Positions 27,906 to 38,007 of a DNA stretch of 64,000 nt are shown one piece after another. Source of the DNA: Blastochloris viridis (GTDB lineage Bacteria > Pseudomonadota > Alphaproteobacteria > Rhizobiales > Xanthobacteraceae); assembly GCF_001402875.1 (NCBI RefSeq), contig NZ_CP012946.1, positions 124,001 through 188,000 of the forward strand, written 5' to 3'. Position numbers and translations under genes: made by a program. Position 1 is the stretch's first letter, and every line of letters starts with the position of its first letter. The notes under the pieces are model-generated. The model was not told the origin of the DNA. It did not search any database and saw nothing but the letters and a program-made list of their open reading frames with translations.

Positions 27906-28487
27906 CTACTTCGGCTTGTTGAGGGCGTGGCGCATCATCAGCGGATACTGCAGCGCGCTGAATACCAAGGTCAGTGGCAGGATGCCGAATACCTTGAAGC
28001 TGACCCAGAAATCGGTGGTCTGGGTGCGCCACACCACCTCGTTGAGGACGGCGAGCACGAAGAAGAACAGCGCCCACCGCACCGTCAGCTTCTTCCAGCC
28101 CTCGTTCGTCAGCGACACCACGCCGTCGAACACCAGTTCAAGCAGCGGCTTGCCGAAGGCGAGGCCGCCGAGCAGCACGGTGCCGAACAGCACGTTGATG
28201 ATGGTCGGCTTGATCTTGATGAAGACGTCGTCCTGCAGCACCACGGTGAGGGTGCCGAACACCAGCACCACCGCGCCCGACACCAGCGGCATGACGGCGA
28301 GCCGCCGCGCCAGCAGCCAGTTCGCCGCCAGCGCGATCACCACCGCCACCATGAACGCCTGGGTGGCGATGAAGATGCCGTAGCGGCCGTTGGCGAAGAA
28401 GAACAACCCCAGCGGCCCCAGTTCGAGCGCGAGCTTGAGCAGCGGGTGGAGCTGGCGGCGCGCCGGCTGGGTTTCGGCAGTCGTCAT
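27906..28487 (-). CDS. yciB: septation protein A / YciB (inner-membrane spanning)
   Basis: A 193-residue membrane protein with about five helices and the IspZ/YciB hallmarks [28 protein letters not shown] and [15 protein letters not shown]. YciB takes part in cell-envelope synthesis and septation, with unknown biochemistry. A TTG at 28493 overlapping the ftsY stop is possible, but GGAGG abuts it and sits seven bases before the ATG at 28487. ftsY-yciB is a common alphaproteobacterial pair. Confidence 0.93.
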   Translation of the reverse strand: MTTAETQPARRQLHPLLKLALELGPLGLFFFANGRYGIFIATQAFMVAVVIALAANWLLARRLAVMPLVSGAVVLVFGTLTVVLQDDVFIKIKPTIINVLFGTVLLGGLAFGKPLLELVFDGVVSLTNEGWKKLTVRWALFFFVLAVLNEVVWRTQTTDFWVSFKVFGILPLTLVFSALQYPLMMRHALNKPK

Positions 28488-28489
28488 CG

Positions 28490-29497
28490 TCAATCCTCCA
28501 GTCCGACCAGCGCACGGGCGAAATCGCGCGCAGCAAAGGGTTCGAGATCGTCGACGCCCTCTCCGACGCCGATGAAGTGGATCGGCAGGTCGAATTTGGC
28601 GGCGAGCGCGACCAGGATGCCGCCGCGGGCGGTGCCGTCGAGCTTGGTCATCACCAGACCGGTGACGCCCGCAGTCTTCTGAAAGGCCTCGACCTGCAAC
28701 ATCGCGTTCTGGCCGACGGTGGCATCCAGTACCAGCAGCACGGCGTGCGGTGCCGTTTCGTCCTGCTTCTTCAGCACGCGGATCACCTTTTCGAGCTCCG
28801 CCATCAGCGCCGCCTTATTCTGCAGCCGGCCGGCGGTGTCCACCATCAGGATGTCCGCGCCCCCGTCCTTGGCCGCGGCGAGCGCATCGAACGCCAATCC
28901 CGCGGCGTCGGCGCCCTGGGCGCCGGACACCACGGTGACCTTGGTGCGCTCGCCCCAAACCTTCAGCTGCTCGATGGCGGCGGCCCGGAATGTGTCGCCG
29001 GCGGCCAATACCACCTTCTTGCCCTCGGCGGTGAACTTTGCGGCGAGCTTGCCGATGGTGGTGGTTTTCCCTGAGCCGTTGACGCCGACCATCATCAGCA
29101 CGAACGGCTTCTTCTCCGCGTCGATGGCGAGCGGCTTGGCCACCGGCTCCAGCACCGCTTCGATCTCGGTCGCCAGCACCGCTTTGACCTCGTCGGGCGA
29201 AATGTCGCGCTGGTAGCGCTCCTGACGCAGCACTCCGGCGATACGGCCGGCGGTGTCGATGCCGAGGTCGGCCTGGATCAGCAGGTCCTCCAGGTCTTCC
29301 AGCGTGCCGGCGTCGAGCTTGCGCTTGGTGAACAGGTCGGTGATGCCGGTCGACAGCGCGGACGCGGTGCGGGCGAGGCCGCCCTTCAGCCGCTGCCACC
29401 AGCTCAGCTTCGGCGCGGCCTCGACCACGGCCTCGGTCTCGGCAGACTCGCGGCGTCCGAACAGGCGGCCGAAGAAGCCGGGCTTATCTTGGGTCAT
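28490..29497 (-). CDS. ftsY: signal recognition particle receptor FtsY
   Basis: SRP receptor GTPase that docks ribosome-SRP complexes at the inner membrane. The 335-residue protein has a short acidic A region with [10 protein letters not shown] and [12 protein letters not shown] membrane-contact helices, then the NG domain: [15 protein letters not shown] (G1, about 137), DTFRAAA, DTAGR (G3), TKLDG (G4) and GVGE (G5). The frame is open upstream, but [12 protein letters not shown] at 29497 is the family start. It is divergent from the pseudouridine synthase gene and two bases from yciB. Confidence 0.96.
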   Translation of the reverse strand: MTQDKPGFFGRLFGRRESAETEAVVEAAPKLSWWQRLKGGLARTASALSTGITDLFTKRKLDAGTLEDLEDLLIQADLGIDTAGRIAGVLRQERYQRDISPDEVKAVLATEIEAVLEPVAKPLAIDAEKKPFVLMMVGVNGSGKTTTIGKLAAKFTAEGKKVVLAAGDTFRAAAIEQLKVWGERTKVTVVSGAQGADAAGLAFDALAAAKDGGADILMVDTAGRLQNKAALMAELEKVIRVLKKQDETAPHAVLLVLDATVGQNAMLQVEAFQKTAGVTGLVMTKLDGTARGGILVALAAKFDLPIHFIGVGEGVDDLEPFAARDFARALVGLED

Positions 29498-29548
29498 GTT
29501 TGCCTTCGCACGTTGACGGGGCCTTCGCCCCTCGATAGCCCGAACCGG

Positions 29549-30247
29549 ATGACGGGAGAAGAGTTGCAGGCGCGGCTGCTGCACCGCGACGCCATGATGC
29601 TGGTGATCGACAAGCCCGCCGGCCTGCCGGTGCATTCCGGCCCCAAAGGCGGTGAGAGCCTCGAACAGCTGTTCGACGCGCTGCGCTTCGGCCTGCCGCG
29701 CGCGCCAGCGCTCGCCCATCGGCTCGATAAGGACACCTCCGGCTGCCTGGTGCTGGGACGCCACCGCAAGGCTTTGGCGCGGCTCGGCGATTTATTCAAG
29801 AGCGGGCGCGTGTCCAAGACCTATTGGGCGGTGGTCGAAGGCACGCCGGACACCGATGAGGGGCTGATCGACCTGCCGCTGGCGACCAAGGAGCCCGGCC
29901 GCGGCTGGTGGATGAAGGTCGACCCGGCCGGGGCGCCGTCGAAGACGCGGTTCCGGGTGCGCGGTCGCGCGGCCTCCAGCCACGGCGGCGGCGACCTGAC
30001 ATGGGTGGAGTTTGAGCCTCTCACCGGTCGCACCCACCAACTGCGGGTCCATTCCGCAGCGTGCGGCTTTCCGATCCTGGGCGATGCCGTCTACGGCCAG
30101 GCGCTGCGGTTCGGCGGGCCGCCGCTGCACCTCCACGCCCGCGCCGTCACGGTGCCGTTCGCCCCCGGCGCCGAGCCTGTCACGGCAACCGCCCCGGTGC
30201 CCGAGCACATGCGCGCAGCGCTTGCTGCTTGCGGGGCCGAGGTGTGA
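29549..30247 (+). CDS. RluA-family RNA pseudouridine synthase
   Basis: A 232-residue enzyme that isomerises uridine in rRNA or tRNA. The catalytic Asp is in HRLDKDTSG (about residue 58), with VIDKPAGLPVHSG before it and LTGRTHQLRVH after. No N-terminal S4 domain is present, as in the short RluA/RluC-like subgroup of alphaproteobacteria. The target uridine cannot be read from sequence. The ATG at 29549 is taken because family similarity begins there. Confidence 0.92.
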   Translation: MTGEELQARLLHRDAMMLVIDKPAGLPVHSGPKGGESLEQLFDALRFGLPRAPALAHRLDKDTSGCLVLGRHRKALARLGDLFKSGRVSKTYWAVVEGTPDTDEGLIDLPLATKEPGRGWWMKVDPAGAPSKTRFRVRGRAASSHGGGDLTWVEFEPLTGRTHQLRVHSAACGFPILGDAVYGQALRFGGPPLHLHARAVTVPFAPGAEPVTATAPVPEHMRAALAACGAEV

Positions 30248-30340
30248 TGCAAGGCCCGGCCGGGCAGTCCGAAACCTCATGGCTTCGGTGTTGAAAAACC
30301 GTTTGACGGAAAGCGCACGACCCGCCGTTCAGGCGCCCTG

Positions 30341-30637
30341 TCAGGCCGCCGCCAGTTCCCGGCCCTGCGTCGCCGGCGCGGTGGTGGTGGCGCGGTAAGC
30401 TGCGGTGGCGACTTCGGGGGCGGCGCGGCGCTTGTCGCGGGTCCAGTCCATTCCCTCGGCGTGGGCGATCAGTTGCACCAGCAGCCCGGCGTCCGGCCGA
30501 CGGCGGACGTTAAGTGCTCCTGGCGCGGTCGGCGTCGCCGGCTCGACCGCCACCAGCGCGGTGTCGGTCAGCGGCGCCACCTTCTCGGAGCGGAACCGGC
30601 TGGCGGTGGTGGGGCTGGTGATGGCGTTGATCATCAT
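30341..30637 (-). CDS. hypothetical protein, 98 residues
   Basis: Looks like a small Hyphomicrobiales-restricted protein of unknown function. AGGAG precedes the tandem ATG start. The product is soluble: a Thr/Ala-rich N terminus (MMINAITSPTTASRFRSEK), a variable Pro/Ala middle, then RRRPDAGLLVQLIAHAEGM and an Arg-rich segment DKRRAAPE. It is likely a single gene between the pseudouridine synthase and the GGDEF/EAL gene, transcribed away from the latter. Confidence 0.7.
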   Translation of the reverse strand: MMINAITSPTTASRFRSEKVAPLTDTALVAVEPATPTAPGALNVRRRPDAGLLVQLIAHAEGMDWTRDKRRAAPEVATAAYRATTTAPATQGRELAAA

Positions 30638-30788
30638 GGCGAGGCTCCTGTCCCATTCTGGGACACTTTAGGGCATCCTGTCACCCACCTTTCAAGCCGC
30701 GGGCCAGCGGCGATGGCGGTATTGGGCCGGCTTTAACGGTTGCCGGAGCAGGGTTCGCCAAACCTGCCGCTGACCCGGAGCCATTGCT

Positions 30789-32489
30789 GTGCCGACAGTC
30801 GACGACGCTGCATTTTCCGGTTCGGACGTGGTCGAGATGCTCGCCAGCCTCGGCCAGGCCCTCTATGTCTGGGATCTCGGCTCGGACACGCTCCAATGGA
30901 GCGCGGGGGCGGACCACGTCCTCGGCGTGCGCGATCGGGACCGGATCGACACCGGCCGCCGCTTCGCCGAGCTGGTCGCGCCGGCGACGGCGGTGTCCCG
31001 GTTTGACATGGTGGCCCGTTCCGGCACCGCTGCGCCGGGCTCCAAGGTGGCGTTCTGCGTCGAGTATGGGTTTTTCCCGGAGGGACCGAGCGGGGCGTCG
31101 GTCTGGCTGGAGGATTCCGGGCGCTGGCTGGCCGGCGCCGACGGTCGTCCGGTGCGGGTGAGCGGCATTGTCCGGGTCGTCACCGCGCGGCACGAGCGCG
31201 AGCAGGATCTGACGTTCCGGTCGCGGTTCGACCCGCTCACCGGCGAGATGAACCGGGCGCGGCTGGCCGAGGTGGTCGAGGAGGGCCTGGAGACCGCCCA
31301 CAAGTACCGCTCATCGATCGGCTTTCTGCTTGCTGCGATCGACAATCTCGCGGTGATCAACAACGCCTACGGCTTCGACGTCGCCGACGACGTCATCGCC
31401 GCAGTGGCGCGCCGGCTGCGCTCGCGGCTGCGCGGGGGCGATGCGATCGGCCGCTTCTCCGGCAACAAGTTCGGCATCCTGATCCACAATTGCAGCGCCG
31501 AGGACCTTGACGTCGCCGCCCGCCGCCTGATCGAGGCGATGCGCAGCGACGTGGTTCACACCAAGGCCGGTCCGGTCGCGGTCACCATCTCGCTGGGCGG
31601 GGTGGTGGCTCCGCGCCACGCCCGCTCGACGCCGGAAATCTTCCTGCGCGCCCAGGAGACGCTGGACGCCGCCAAGCTCCGCCGCCGCGGCGCCTTCGTC
31701 GCCTATGTGCCGAGCGTGGAGCGGGAGGGCCAGCGCCGGGCCAACGCGCTGATCACCGACGAGATCGTCGGGGCGCTGAACCAGCGCCGGGTGTCGCTGG
31801 CGTTCCAGCCGATCGTGGCGACGACATCGCGGGACGTCGCGTTCCTGGAGGCGTTGATGCGGGTGCGGGGCGCGGACGGCACCCTGCTCGACGGCGCCCA
31901 GGTGGTTCCGGTGGCCGAAAGGCTGGGCCTGGTCCGGCTGATCGACCATCGCGTGCTGGAACTGGCGCTGGCCGAACTTGCCGAGCGGCCCGAGGTCCGG
32001 CTCTCGATCAATGTCTCGCCGTCCTCGACGCTGGACCGGGAGTGGTGCGACCTGTTGTCGGCGGGCCTGCGCCGAGCTCCGGAAATGGGGCGGCGGCTGA
32101 TCGTCGAGATCACCGAGTCGGCGGCGATCCGCGACGTCGATGCCACCCGCGCCTTCGTCACCCGCGTCCGCGATCTCGGCTGCCTGGCGGCGATCGACGA
32201 TTTTGGTGCCGGCTACACCTCGTTCCGCAATCTGCGCGAGCTTGCCGTCGACATGGTCAAGATCGACGGCGGCTTCGTGGCGCGGATGCAGGCCTCGCGC
32301 GACGACCGCGCCTTCGTCGAGACGCTGGTGCGGCTGGCGCGGCAGATGGACCTGAAGGCGGTGGCCGAGTGGGTGCAGGACGAGGCCACGGCCGCCGCGC
32401 TGGCGGAGATCGGCTGCGACTATCTGCAGGGCTCGCTGTTCGGCATGCCGCAGGAACGCGCCGCGCCGGCGGTGCACGGCGCGGCGTAA
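30789..32489 (+). CDS. GGDEF/EAL domain protein, probable cyclic-di-GMP phosphodiesterase
   Basis: A 566-residue soluble protein: a PAS-like sensor region (about 20-140), a GGDEF-type domain (about 155-300) and an EAL domain (about 320-555). The GGDEF active-site loop reads SGNKF (residues 224-228), so cyclase activity is very unlikely. The EAL domain keeps the hallmarks of an active enzyme: Glu354 in FLEALMR, Asn in LSINVS, Glu in VEITE, the pair in DDFGAG, Lys in VKIDG and Gln in YLQG. It should therefore hydrolyse c-di-GMP, perhaps with GTP or PAS control. The start is GTG. It is a single gene, convergent with phaR. Confidence 0.92.
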   Translation: MPTVDDAAFSGSDVVEMLASLGQALYVWDLGSDTLQWSAGADHVLGVRDRDRIDTGRRFAELVAPATAVSRFDMVARSGTAAPGSKVAFCVEYGFFPEGPSGASVWLEDSGRWLAGADGRPVRVSGIVRVVTARHEREQDLTFRSRFDPLTGEMNRARLAEVVEEGLETAHKYRSSIGFLLAAIDNLAVINNAYGFDVADDVIAAVARRLRSRLRGGDAIGRFSGNKFGILIHNCSAEDLDVAARRLIEAMRSDVVHTKAGPVAVTISLGGVVAPRHARSTPEIFLRAQETLDAAKLRRRGAFVAYVPSVEREGQRRANALITDEIVGALNQRRVSLAFQPIVATTSRDVAFLEALMRVRGADGTLLDGAQVVPVAERLGLVRLIDHRVLELALAELAERPEVRLSINVSPSSTLDREWCDLLSAGLRRAPEMGRRLIVEITESAAIRDVDATRAFVTRVRDLGCLAAIDDFGAGYTSFRNLRELAVDMVKIDGGFVARMQASRDDRAFVETLVRLARQMDLKAVAEWVQDEATAAALAEIGCDYLQGSLFGMPQERAAPAVHGAA

Positions 32490-32619
32490 ACGGCGCTGCG
32501 CCGGCGGGCCGCGACGCGCGGCCGAATCATACCGCGCCCGGATGATCGCGCCGTGATCCGCAAACAACCTCGCCGACGATGCTTGATCGGCGGGGTGTTT
32601 CGGCGACCGGACGACGAAA

Positions 32620-32640
32620 CTCCGGCCTGATCGGCCGGAG
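32620..32640. repeat. palindrome between convergent genes, copy A
   Basis: CTCCGGCC and GGCCGGAG arms around TGATC, between the GGDEF/EAL and phaR stop codons. Similar elements lie at 38807-38825, 46931-46950 and 52629-52647. It could end transcription from both sides, though no T tract follows. Confidence 0.7.
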
Positions 32641-32646
32641 CTGCGA

Positions 32647-33216
32647 TCAATTGTCCCGTTCGGAAAGCTTGTCGATCCGCTTTTGCATTTCAGAGATCTG
32701 GCGCTTGAGGTCGCCGATCTCGTCGGTCAGTTCGGCCTTGGCGCCCTCCGCCGGTTCGCGCTTGGCGAACGGCAGGAACATGGTGAAGGTGCGCTCGAAC
32801 ATCTCCATGTTGCGTCGCGCCTGCTCCTCCATCAGCCCGCCGAACGGCCCCTGGGCGAAGCCGCCGGTCATCAACCCGCGGAACTTCTCCTGTTCCTTCG
32901 ACAGGTTATCGAGCGACATGTCGAGATAACGCGGCACCAGCATCTGCATGCTGTCGCCATAGAACCGGATCAACTGGCGCAGGAACGTCACCGGGAGAAG
33001 GTTCTGGCCCTCCTTGTTCTCCTGCTCGAAAATGATCTGGCCGAGCACCGAACGGGTGATGTCGTCGCCGGTCTTGGCGTCGTAGACGAGGAAGTCTTCG
33101 CCGCTTTTCACCATCACGGCGAGATCTTCCAGGGTCACGTAGCTGCTGGTTCCGGTGTTGTAGAGTCGCCGGTTTGCGTATTTCTTGATGGTGATGGGAT
33201 CGTGTGTCTTGGCCAT
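32647..33216 (-). CDS. phaR: polyhydroxyalkanoate synthesis repressor PhaR
   Basis: A 189-residue DNA- and PHB-binding repressor that controls phasin and PHB genes. The N-terminal PHB/PHA accumulation regulator domain (about 8-70, IKKYANRRLYNTGTSSYVTLEDLA) is followed by the second conserved segment (GQNLLPVTFLRQLIRFYGD) and a C-terminal coiled coil (LKRQISEMQKRIDKLSE). The frame is open far upstream, but MAKTHDPITIKKYA at 33216 is the family start. It is divergent from phaA, with 261 bases between start codons for shared regulation. Confidence 0.95.
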   Translation of the reverse strand: MAKTHDPITIKKYANRRLYNTGTSSYVTLEDLAVMVKSGEDFLVYDAKTGDDITRSVLGQIIFEQENKEGQNLLPVTFLRQLIRFYGDSMQMLVPRYLDMSLDNLSKEQEKFRGLMTGGFAQGPFGGLMEEQARRNMEMFERTFTMFLPFAKREPAEGAKAELTDEIGDLKRQISEMQKRIDKLSERDN

Positions 33217-33369
33217 TTTGCGGTGCGTCTCCCCGGGCAGCCCATCCTCAAGGCCGCTTTTCGTGAAGAATATGGCCTTTCCGCTCGGGCGGCTAGGTGA
33301 TTCCGCGCGTCCTGCGGCGTTTGCGACACCTCCGAACGCATCAATTGACAGCGCAACGAACGGTAATGA

Positions 33370-34656
<1,287 letters not shown>

Positions 34657-34761
34657 CCGGACCCGAGCGGCCTTGGCACATGGTCGACTGCGACGGGACG
34701 CCACAGCGCCCCGTCGCACGATTCCGACCCAAACTAGCGAAGTCACGAGCGTCACCGACAA

Positions 34762-34786
34762 CGCGGGAGACAAAACCCGCGATTTT
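34762..34786 (+). terminator. terminator-like hairpin between phaA and phaB
   Basis: A six-base-pair GC stem (CGCGGG / CCCGCG) with an eight-base A-rich loop is followed by ATTTTTC. It lies about 105 bases after the phaA stop and 28 before phaB. It could partly terminate, making phaB expression lower than phaA unless phaB has its own promoter. Confidence 0.65.
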
Positions 34787-34813
34787 TCATCACGTTTAAA
34801 AGGGGAAACGGCT

Positions 34814-35539
34814 ATGGGGCATGTTGTACTGGTCACCGGTGGAACGCGTGGCATCGGCGCGGCGGTCAGCCGGTCGCTCCACGCCGCCGGGCACACCGTC
34901 GCGGCCAACTATGCCAGCAACGACGCGGCGGCGGCCAAGTTCAAGGAAGAGACCGGCATCGCGGTCTATAAGTGGGACATTTCGTCCTTTGATGCCTGCG
35001 CTGCCGGCATCAAGCAGGTCGAGGCCGACCTCGGTCCGATCGAAATCCTGGTCAACAACGCCGGCATCACCCGAGATGCCATGTTCCACCGCATGAGCGT
35101 CGAGCAGTGGACGGCGGTGATCAATACCAACCTCAGTTCGCTGTTCAACATGTGCCGTCCGGTCATCGACGGCATGCGCGAGCGCAACTTCGGCCGCATC
35201 ATCGTCATCTCGTCGATGAACGGTCAGAAGGGCCAGATCGGCCAAACCAATTATTCGGCGGCCAAGGCCGGCGAGATCGGCTTCATCAAGGCCTTGGCGC
35301 TGGAGAACGCCAAGAAGGGCATCACCGTCAACGCCATCTGCCCCGGCTACATCGGCACCGAGATGGTGCAGGCGGTGCCGAAGGACGTGCTGGAAAAGTC
35401 GATCCTGCCGCTGATCCCGGTCGGACGGCTCGGTGACCCGGACGAGATCGCCCGCGCGGTGATGTTCCTGGTCGACGACAAGGAAGGCTTCATCACCGGC
35501 GCCTCGATCTCGATCAATGGCGGCCAATACATGCCGTGA
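34814..35539 (+). CDS. phaB: acetoacetyl-CoA reductase
   Basis: NADPH-dependent reduction of acetoacetyl-CoA to (R)-3-hydroxybutyryl-CoA, the monomer for PHB synthase. The 241-residue short-chain dehydrogenase has TGGTRGIG (cofactor loop, residue 8 on), NNAGITRD, the catalytic Ser in ISSMNGQKGQ, YSAAKAG (Tyr/Lys), and PGYIGTEMV. AGGGGA precedes the ATG. The PHB synthase gene phaC is not in the window. Confidence 0.96.
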   Translation: MGHVVLVTGGTRGIGAAVSRSLHAAGHTVAANYASNDAAAAKFKEETGIAVYKWDISSFDACAAGIKQVEADLGPIEILVNNAGITRDAMFHRMSVEQWTAVINTNLSSLFNMCRPVIDGMRERNFGRIIVISSMNGQKGQIGQTNYSAAKAGEIGFIKALALENAKKGITVNAICPGYIGTEMVQAVPKDVLEKSILPLIPVGRLGDPDEIARAVMFLVDDKEGFITGASISINGGQYMP

Positions 35540-35627
35540 CCGTGGGGCGGGGCGGCTCTCCTGCCAAACTGAGCTTGACGAAGGCGGGCGGGCCAGCGAC
35601 ACCGCGCTGTCCACGCCCGCCCGGTCC

Positions 35628-36506
35628 ATGATCGCAGCATCCACCACCCGTTCGTCGACGCTCGTTGGCCTCGCCGCCATCGCCCTATGGTCGACGCTGG
35701 CGACGCTCACCGCCGCTTCCGGCGGCATCCCGCCGTTCCAGCTCGCCGCGGTGACGTTCCTGATCGGCTCCGCCGTTGGCGCCGTGCGCTGGATCGCGCG
35801 GCCGGCCGGCATTTATGCGCTGCGCCAGCCGGTGCCGGTGTGGCTGCTCGGGGTCGGCGGGCTGTTCGGCTACCACGCGCTGTATTTCATGGCGCTGCGG
35901 CTGGCGCCGCCGGCGGAGGCCGGCCTCATCAACTATCTGTGGCCGCTGCTCATCGTGCTGTTCTCGGCGGCGCTGCCCGGCGAGCGGCTTCGCCTCCACC
36001 ATGTTGTCGGCGCCATGCTCGGCTTTGCCGGCACCATCGTGGTGGTGACCGGCGGGCGCGCAGTCGCCATCGACGACGCCTATCTGCCGGGGTTCGCCGC
36101 CGCGTTCGTGTGCGCCTTCGTGTGGGCGACCTATTCGGTGCTGTCGCGCCGCCTGCCAGACGTTCCGACCGACGCCGTGGCCGGGTTCTGCTTCGTCACC
36201 GCGGTGCTGTCGGCGCTGTGCCACCTTGCGGTGGAGGATACGGTGTGGCCCGCGGGCGCCACCGAATGGGCGGCGGTGGTGGCGCTGGGGTTGGGGCCGG
36301 TCGGGCTGGCGTTCTATGTGTGGGACCACGGCGTCAAGCGCGGCGACATTGCCGTGCTGGGCGCAGCGTCCTACGCCGCGCCGGTGCTCTCGACCGGCTT
36401 GCTGGTGATTGCGGGCTACGCCGCCGCGAGCTGGACGCTGCTCGCTGCGGCGGCGCTGATCACCGCCGGCGCGGTGGTGGCGGCGCTGGATTTCTTCCGG
36501 CGCTGA
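35628..36506 (+). CDS. DMT superfamily permease (EamA domains)
   Basis: A 292-residue inner-membrane transporter with about ten hydrophobic helices arranged as two EamA repeats. Recognisable segments are ALWSTLATLTAASGGIPPFQLAA, LINYLWPLLIVLFSA near the end of repeat one, and GVKRGDIAVLGAASYAAPVLST in repeat two. The family exports amino acids and other metabolites; the NYLWPLLIV type resembles the YtfF/YdcZ-like aromatic amino-acid exporter group, but the substrate is not certain. The start ATG at 35628 lies 88 bases after phaB. Confidence 0.88.
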   Translation: MIAASTTRSSTLVGLAAIALWSTLATLTAASGGIPPFQLAAVTFLIGSAVGAVRWIARPAGIYALRQPVPVWLLGVGGLFGYHALYFMALRLAPPAEAGLINYLWPLLIVLFSAALPGERLRLHHVVGAMLGFAGTIVVVTGGRAVAIDDAYLPGFAAAFVCAFVWATYSVLSRRLPDVPTDAVAGFCFVTAVLSALCHLAVEDTVWPAGATEWAAVVALGLGPVGLAFYVWDHGVKRGDIAVLGAASYAAPVLSTGLLVIAGYAAASWTLLAAAALITAGAVVAALDFFRR

Positions 36507-37004
36507 TCAGCTTTTGGGCTGCCATCCCGCCGGCGCCAGCTCGAAACCGGGAAACACGAACGCTGGCGCCACGGTGCAGCCGACCAGCGTCCACGTGTGC
36601 GGCGACGCGCCGCCGAGCGGCTCGGCCGCTTGCCACACATCGGCCGGCACCACGATCTGCGGCCGCTGCCCGGCCGCAAGGTTTGGGCCGAGCACGGCGC
36701 TGGTCACCGGACCGGCCTCGCTTTCGGCCTGCGACAGCACCAGCGGGGCGCCGGCATAAAAATGCCAGACTTCGGCGGCGTCGACCTTGTGCCAGTGCGA
36801 GCGCTCGCCGGCGGCCAGCAGGAAAAAGATCGCCGACGAGGCGCCGCGGCCACCGGGGATGTCGCCGGCATCGCGGAAGGTCTCGCGATAATGGCCGCCC
36901 TCGGGATGGGGCTGAAGGCCGAGCAGGTCGATGACATCGCTGGCGGTGAGGGGCTGGGCCATCAGTGTTTCGGCCGTGAGATGGTGCAAGGTCGCATCGC
37001 TCAT
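36507..37004 (-). CDS. DUF985 cupin-fold protein
   Basis: A 165-residue protein of the cupin_5/DUF985 family. Conserved segments are LGLQPHPEGGHYRETFR, SAIFFLLAAGERSHWHKVDAAEVWHFYAG (metal-binding His-x-His region), and VGCTVAPAFVFPGFEL. Function is unproven; the fold suggests a metal-dependent sugar or small-molecule enzyme. Its ATG shares one base with the gloB stop (TGATG), so the two are co-translated. Confidence 0.93.
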   Translation of the reverse strand: MSDATLHHLTAETLMAQPLTASDVIDLLGLQPHPEGGHYRETFRDAGDIPGGRGASSAIFFLLAAGERSHWHKVDAAEVWHFYAGAPLVLSQAESEAGPVTSAVLGPNLAAGQRPQIVVPADVWQAAEPLGGASPHTWTLVGCTVAPAFVFPGFELAPAGWQPKS

Positions 37005-37765
37005 CAGAACCGGTCCTTTCGTCGCCGGAGTTCGGCGAATACGGCGGCCGCCGATGCGCCGGATAATCCCACCGCGGCGGCGACCTCCGGCCGGTCGGCG
37101 CGCAAAAACGGGTTGGTGGCGTTCTCCAGGCCGATGGTGGTCGGCAGGGTCGGCCGACCCTCGGCGTTCAACCGCTCGACCTCTGCCACCCGCGCGGCCA
37201 GCGCCGCGTTGTTCGGCTCGATGGTCAGGGCGAAGCGGGCGTTGGCGGCGGTGTATTCGTGGCCGCAATAGACCAGGGTGTCGTCCGGCAGGGCGCGCAG
37301 CCTGTCGAGCGAGGCCCACATCTCGGCCGCGCTGCCTTCGAACAGCCGGCCGCAGCCGAGCGAGAACAGGGTGTCGCCGACGAAGACGGCGCCGACGTCC
37401 GCGAACCAGAACGCAAGGTGGTCGAGGGTGTGGCCGGGCGTCGCCAGCACGGTGGCCGCGAGTGCGCCAACCCTGACGTGGTCGCCGTCGGCAAGGGTGG
37501 CGGTGGCGTGGGAGATGTCGCCGGACTTGGCCGCGAGCACCCGGCAGCCGGTGGCGGCGACCAACTCGGCAATACCGGCGGTGTGGTCGGCGTGGTGATG
37601 AGTGACCAGAATATCGGTGAGCCGCCAGCCGTTCGCCGCGAGCTCGGCCTGGATGGCGGCAGCGTCGGGTGCGTCGATCGCGGCAGTTGCGCGCGTCGCG
37701 GAATCGAAGATCAGGACGCCGTAATTGTCGGATCGGCAACGAAACTGGCGGATGGTGGCGGTCAT
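37004..37765 (-). CDS. gloB: hydroxyacylglutathione hydrolase (glyoxalase II)
   Basis: Hydrolyses S-lactoylglutathione to lactate and glutathione, completing methylglyoxal detoxification. The 253-residue metallo-beta-lactamase-fold enzyme has THHHADHTAG (two-zinc motif, about residue 55), GHTLDHLAFW, GDTLFSLGCGRLFEG and YCGHEYT. The start at 37765 matches the family beginning (TATIRQFRCRSDNYGVL). It is divergent from the methyltransferase gene and first in a unit with the DUF985 cupin gene. Confidence 0.95.
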   Translation of the reverse strand: MTATIRQFRCRSDNYGVLIFDSATRATAAIDAPDAAAIQAELAANGWRLTDILVTHHHADHTAGIAELVAATGCRVLAAKSGDISHATATLADGDHVRVGALAATVLATPGHTLDHLAFWFADVGAVFVGDTLFSLGCGRLFEGSAAEMWASLDRLRALPDDTLVYCGHEYTAANARFALTIEPNNAALAARVAEVERLNAEGRPTLPTTIGLENATNPFLRADRPEVAAAVGLSGASAAAVFAELRRRKDRF

Positions 37766-38007
37766 GACGGTTCCGGCCCAGGGGACGATGGCGGTACGGT
37801 TTTGGGACGATAGCCTTTGTTTGCTCGCGGCTGCTTTCGCAAACCCGCGTCCCGCTGTTGCGGAACATGATCTAAGTATTTGTTGTTCATGATGTATTCT
37901 CAGGAGCTGTTGCCCCGTTCGCGCATCATGTTCTAGACGATGCAGGCTAGCATCAACCCCGTGCCGCCTGAAGCGGGCGGAAGGCTCTGCAACCCGATAG
38001 GCGCACC

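Noticed and set aside
37862..37887. EcfG-type promoter upstream of the methyltransferase gene
   Set aside because: GGAAC-N17-TGTT has a mismatch in the short -10 and no stress link; kept out of the regulon list.
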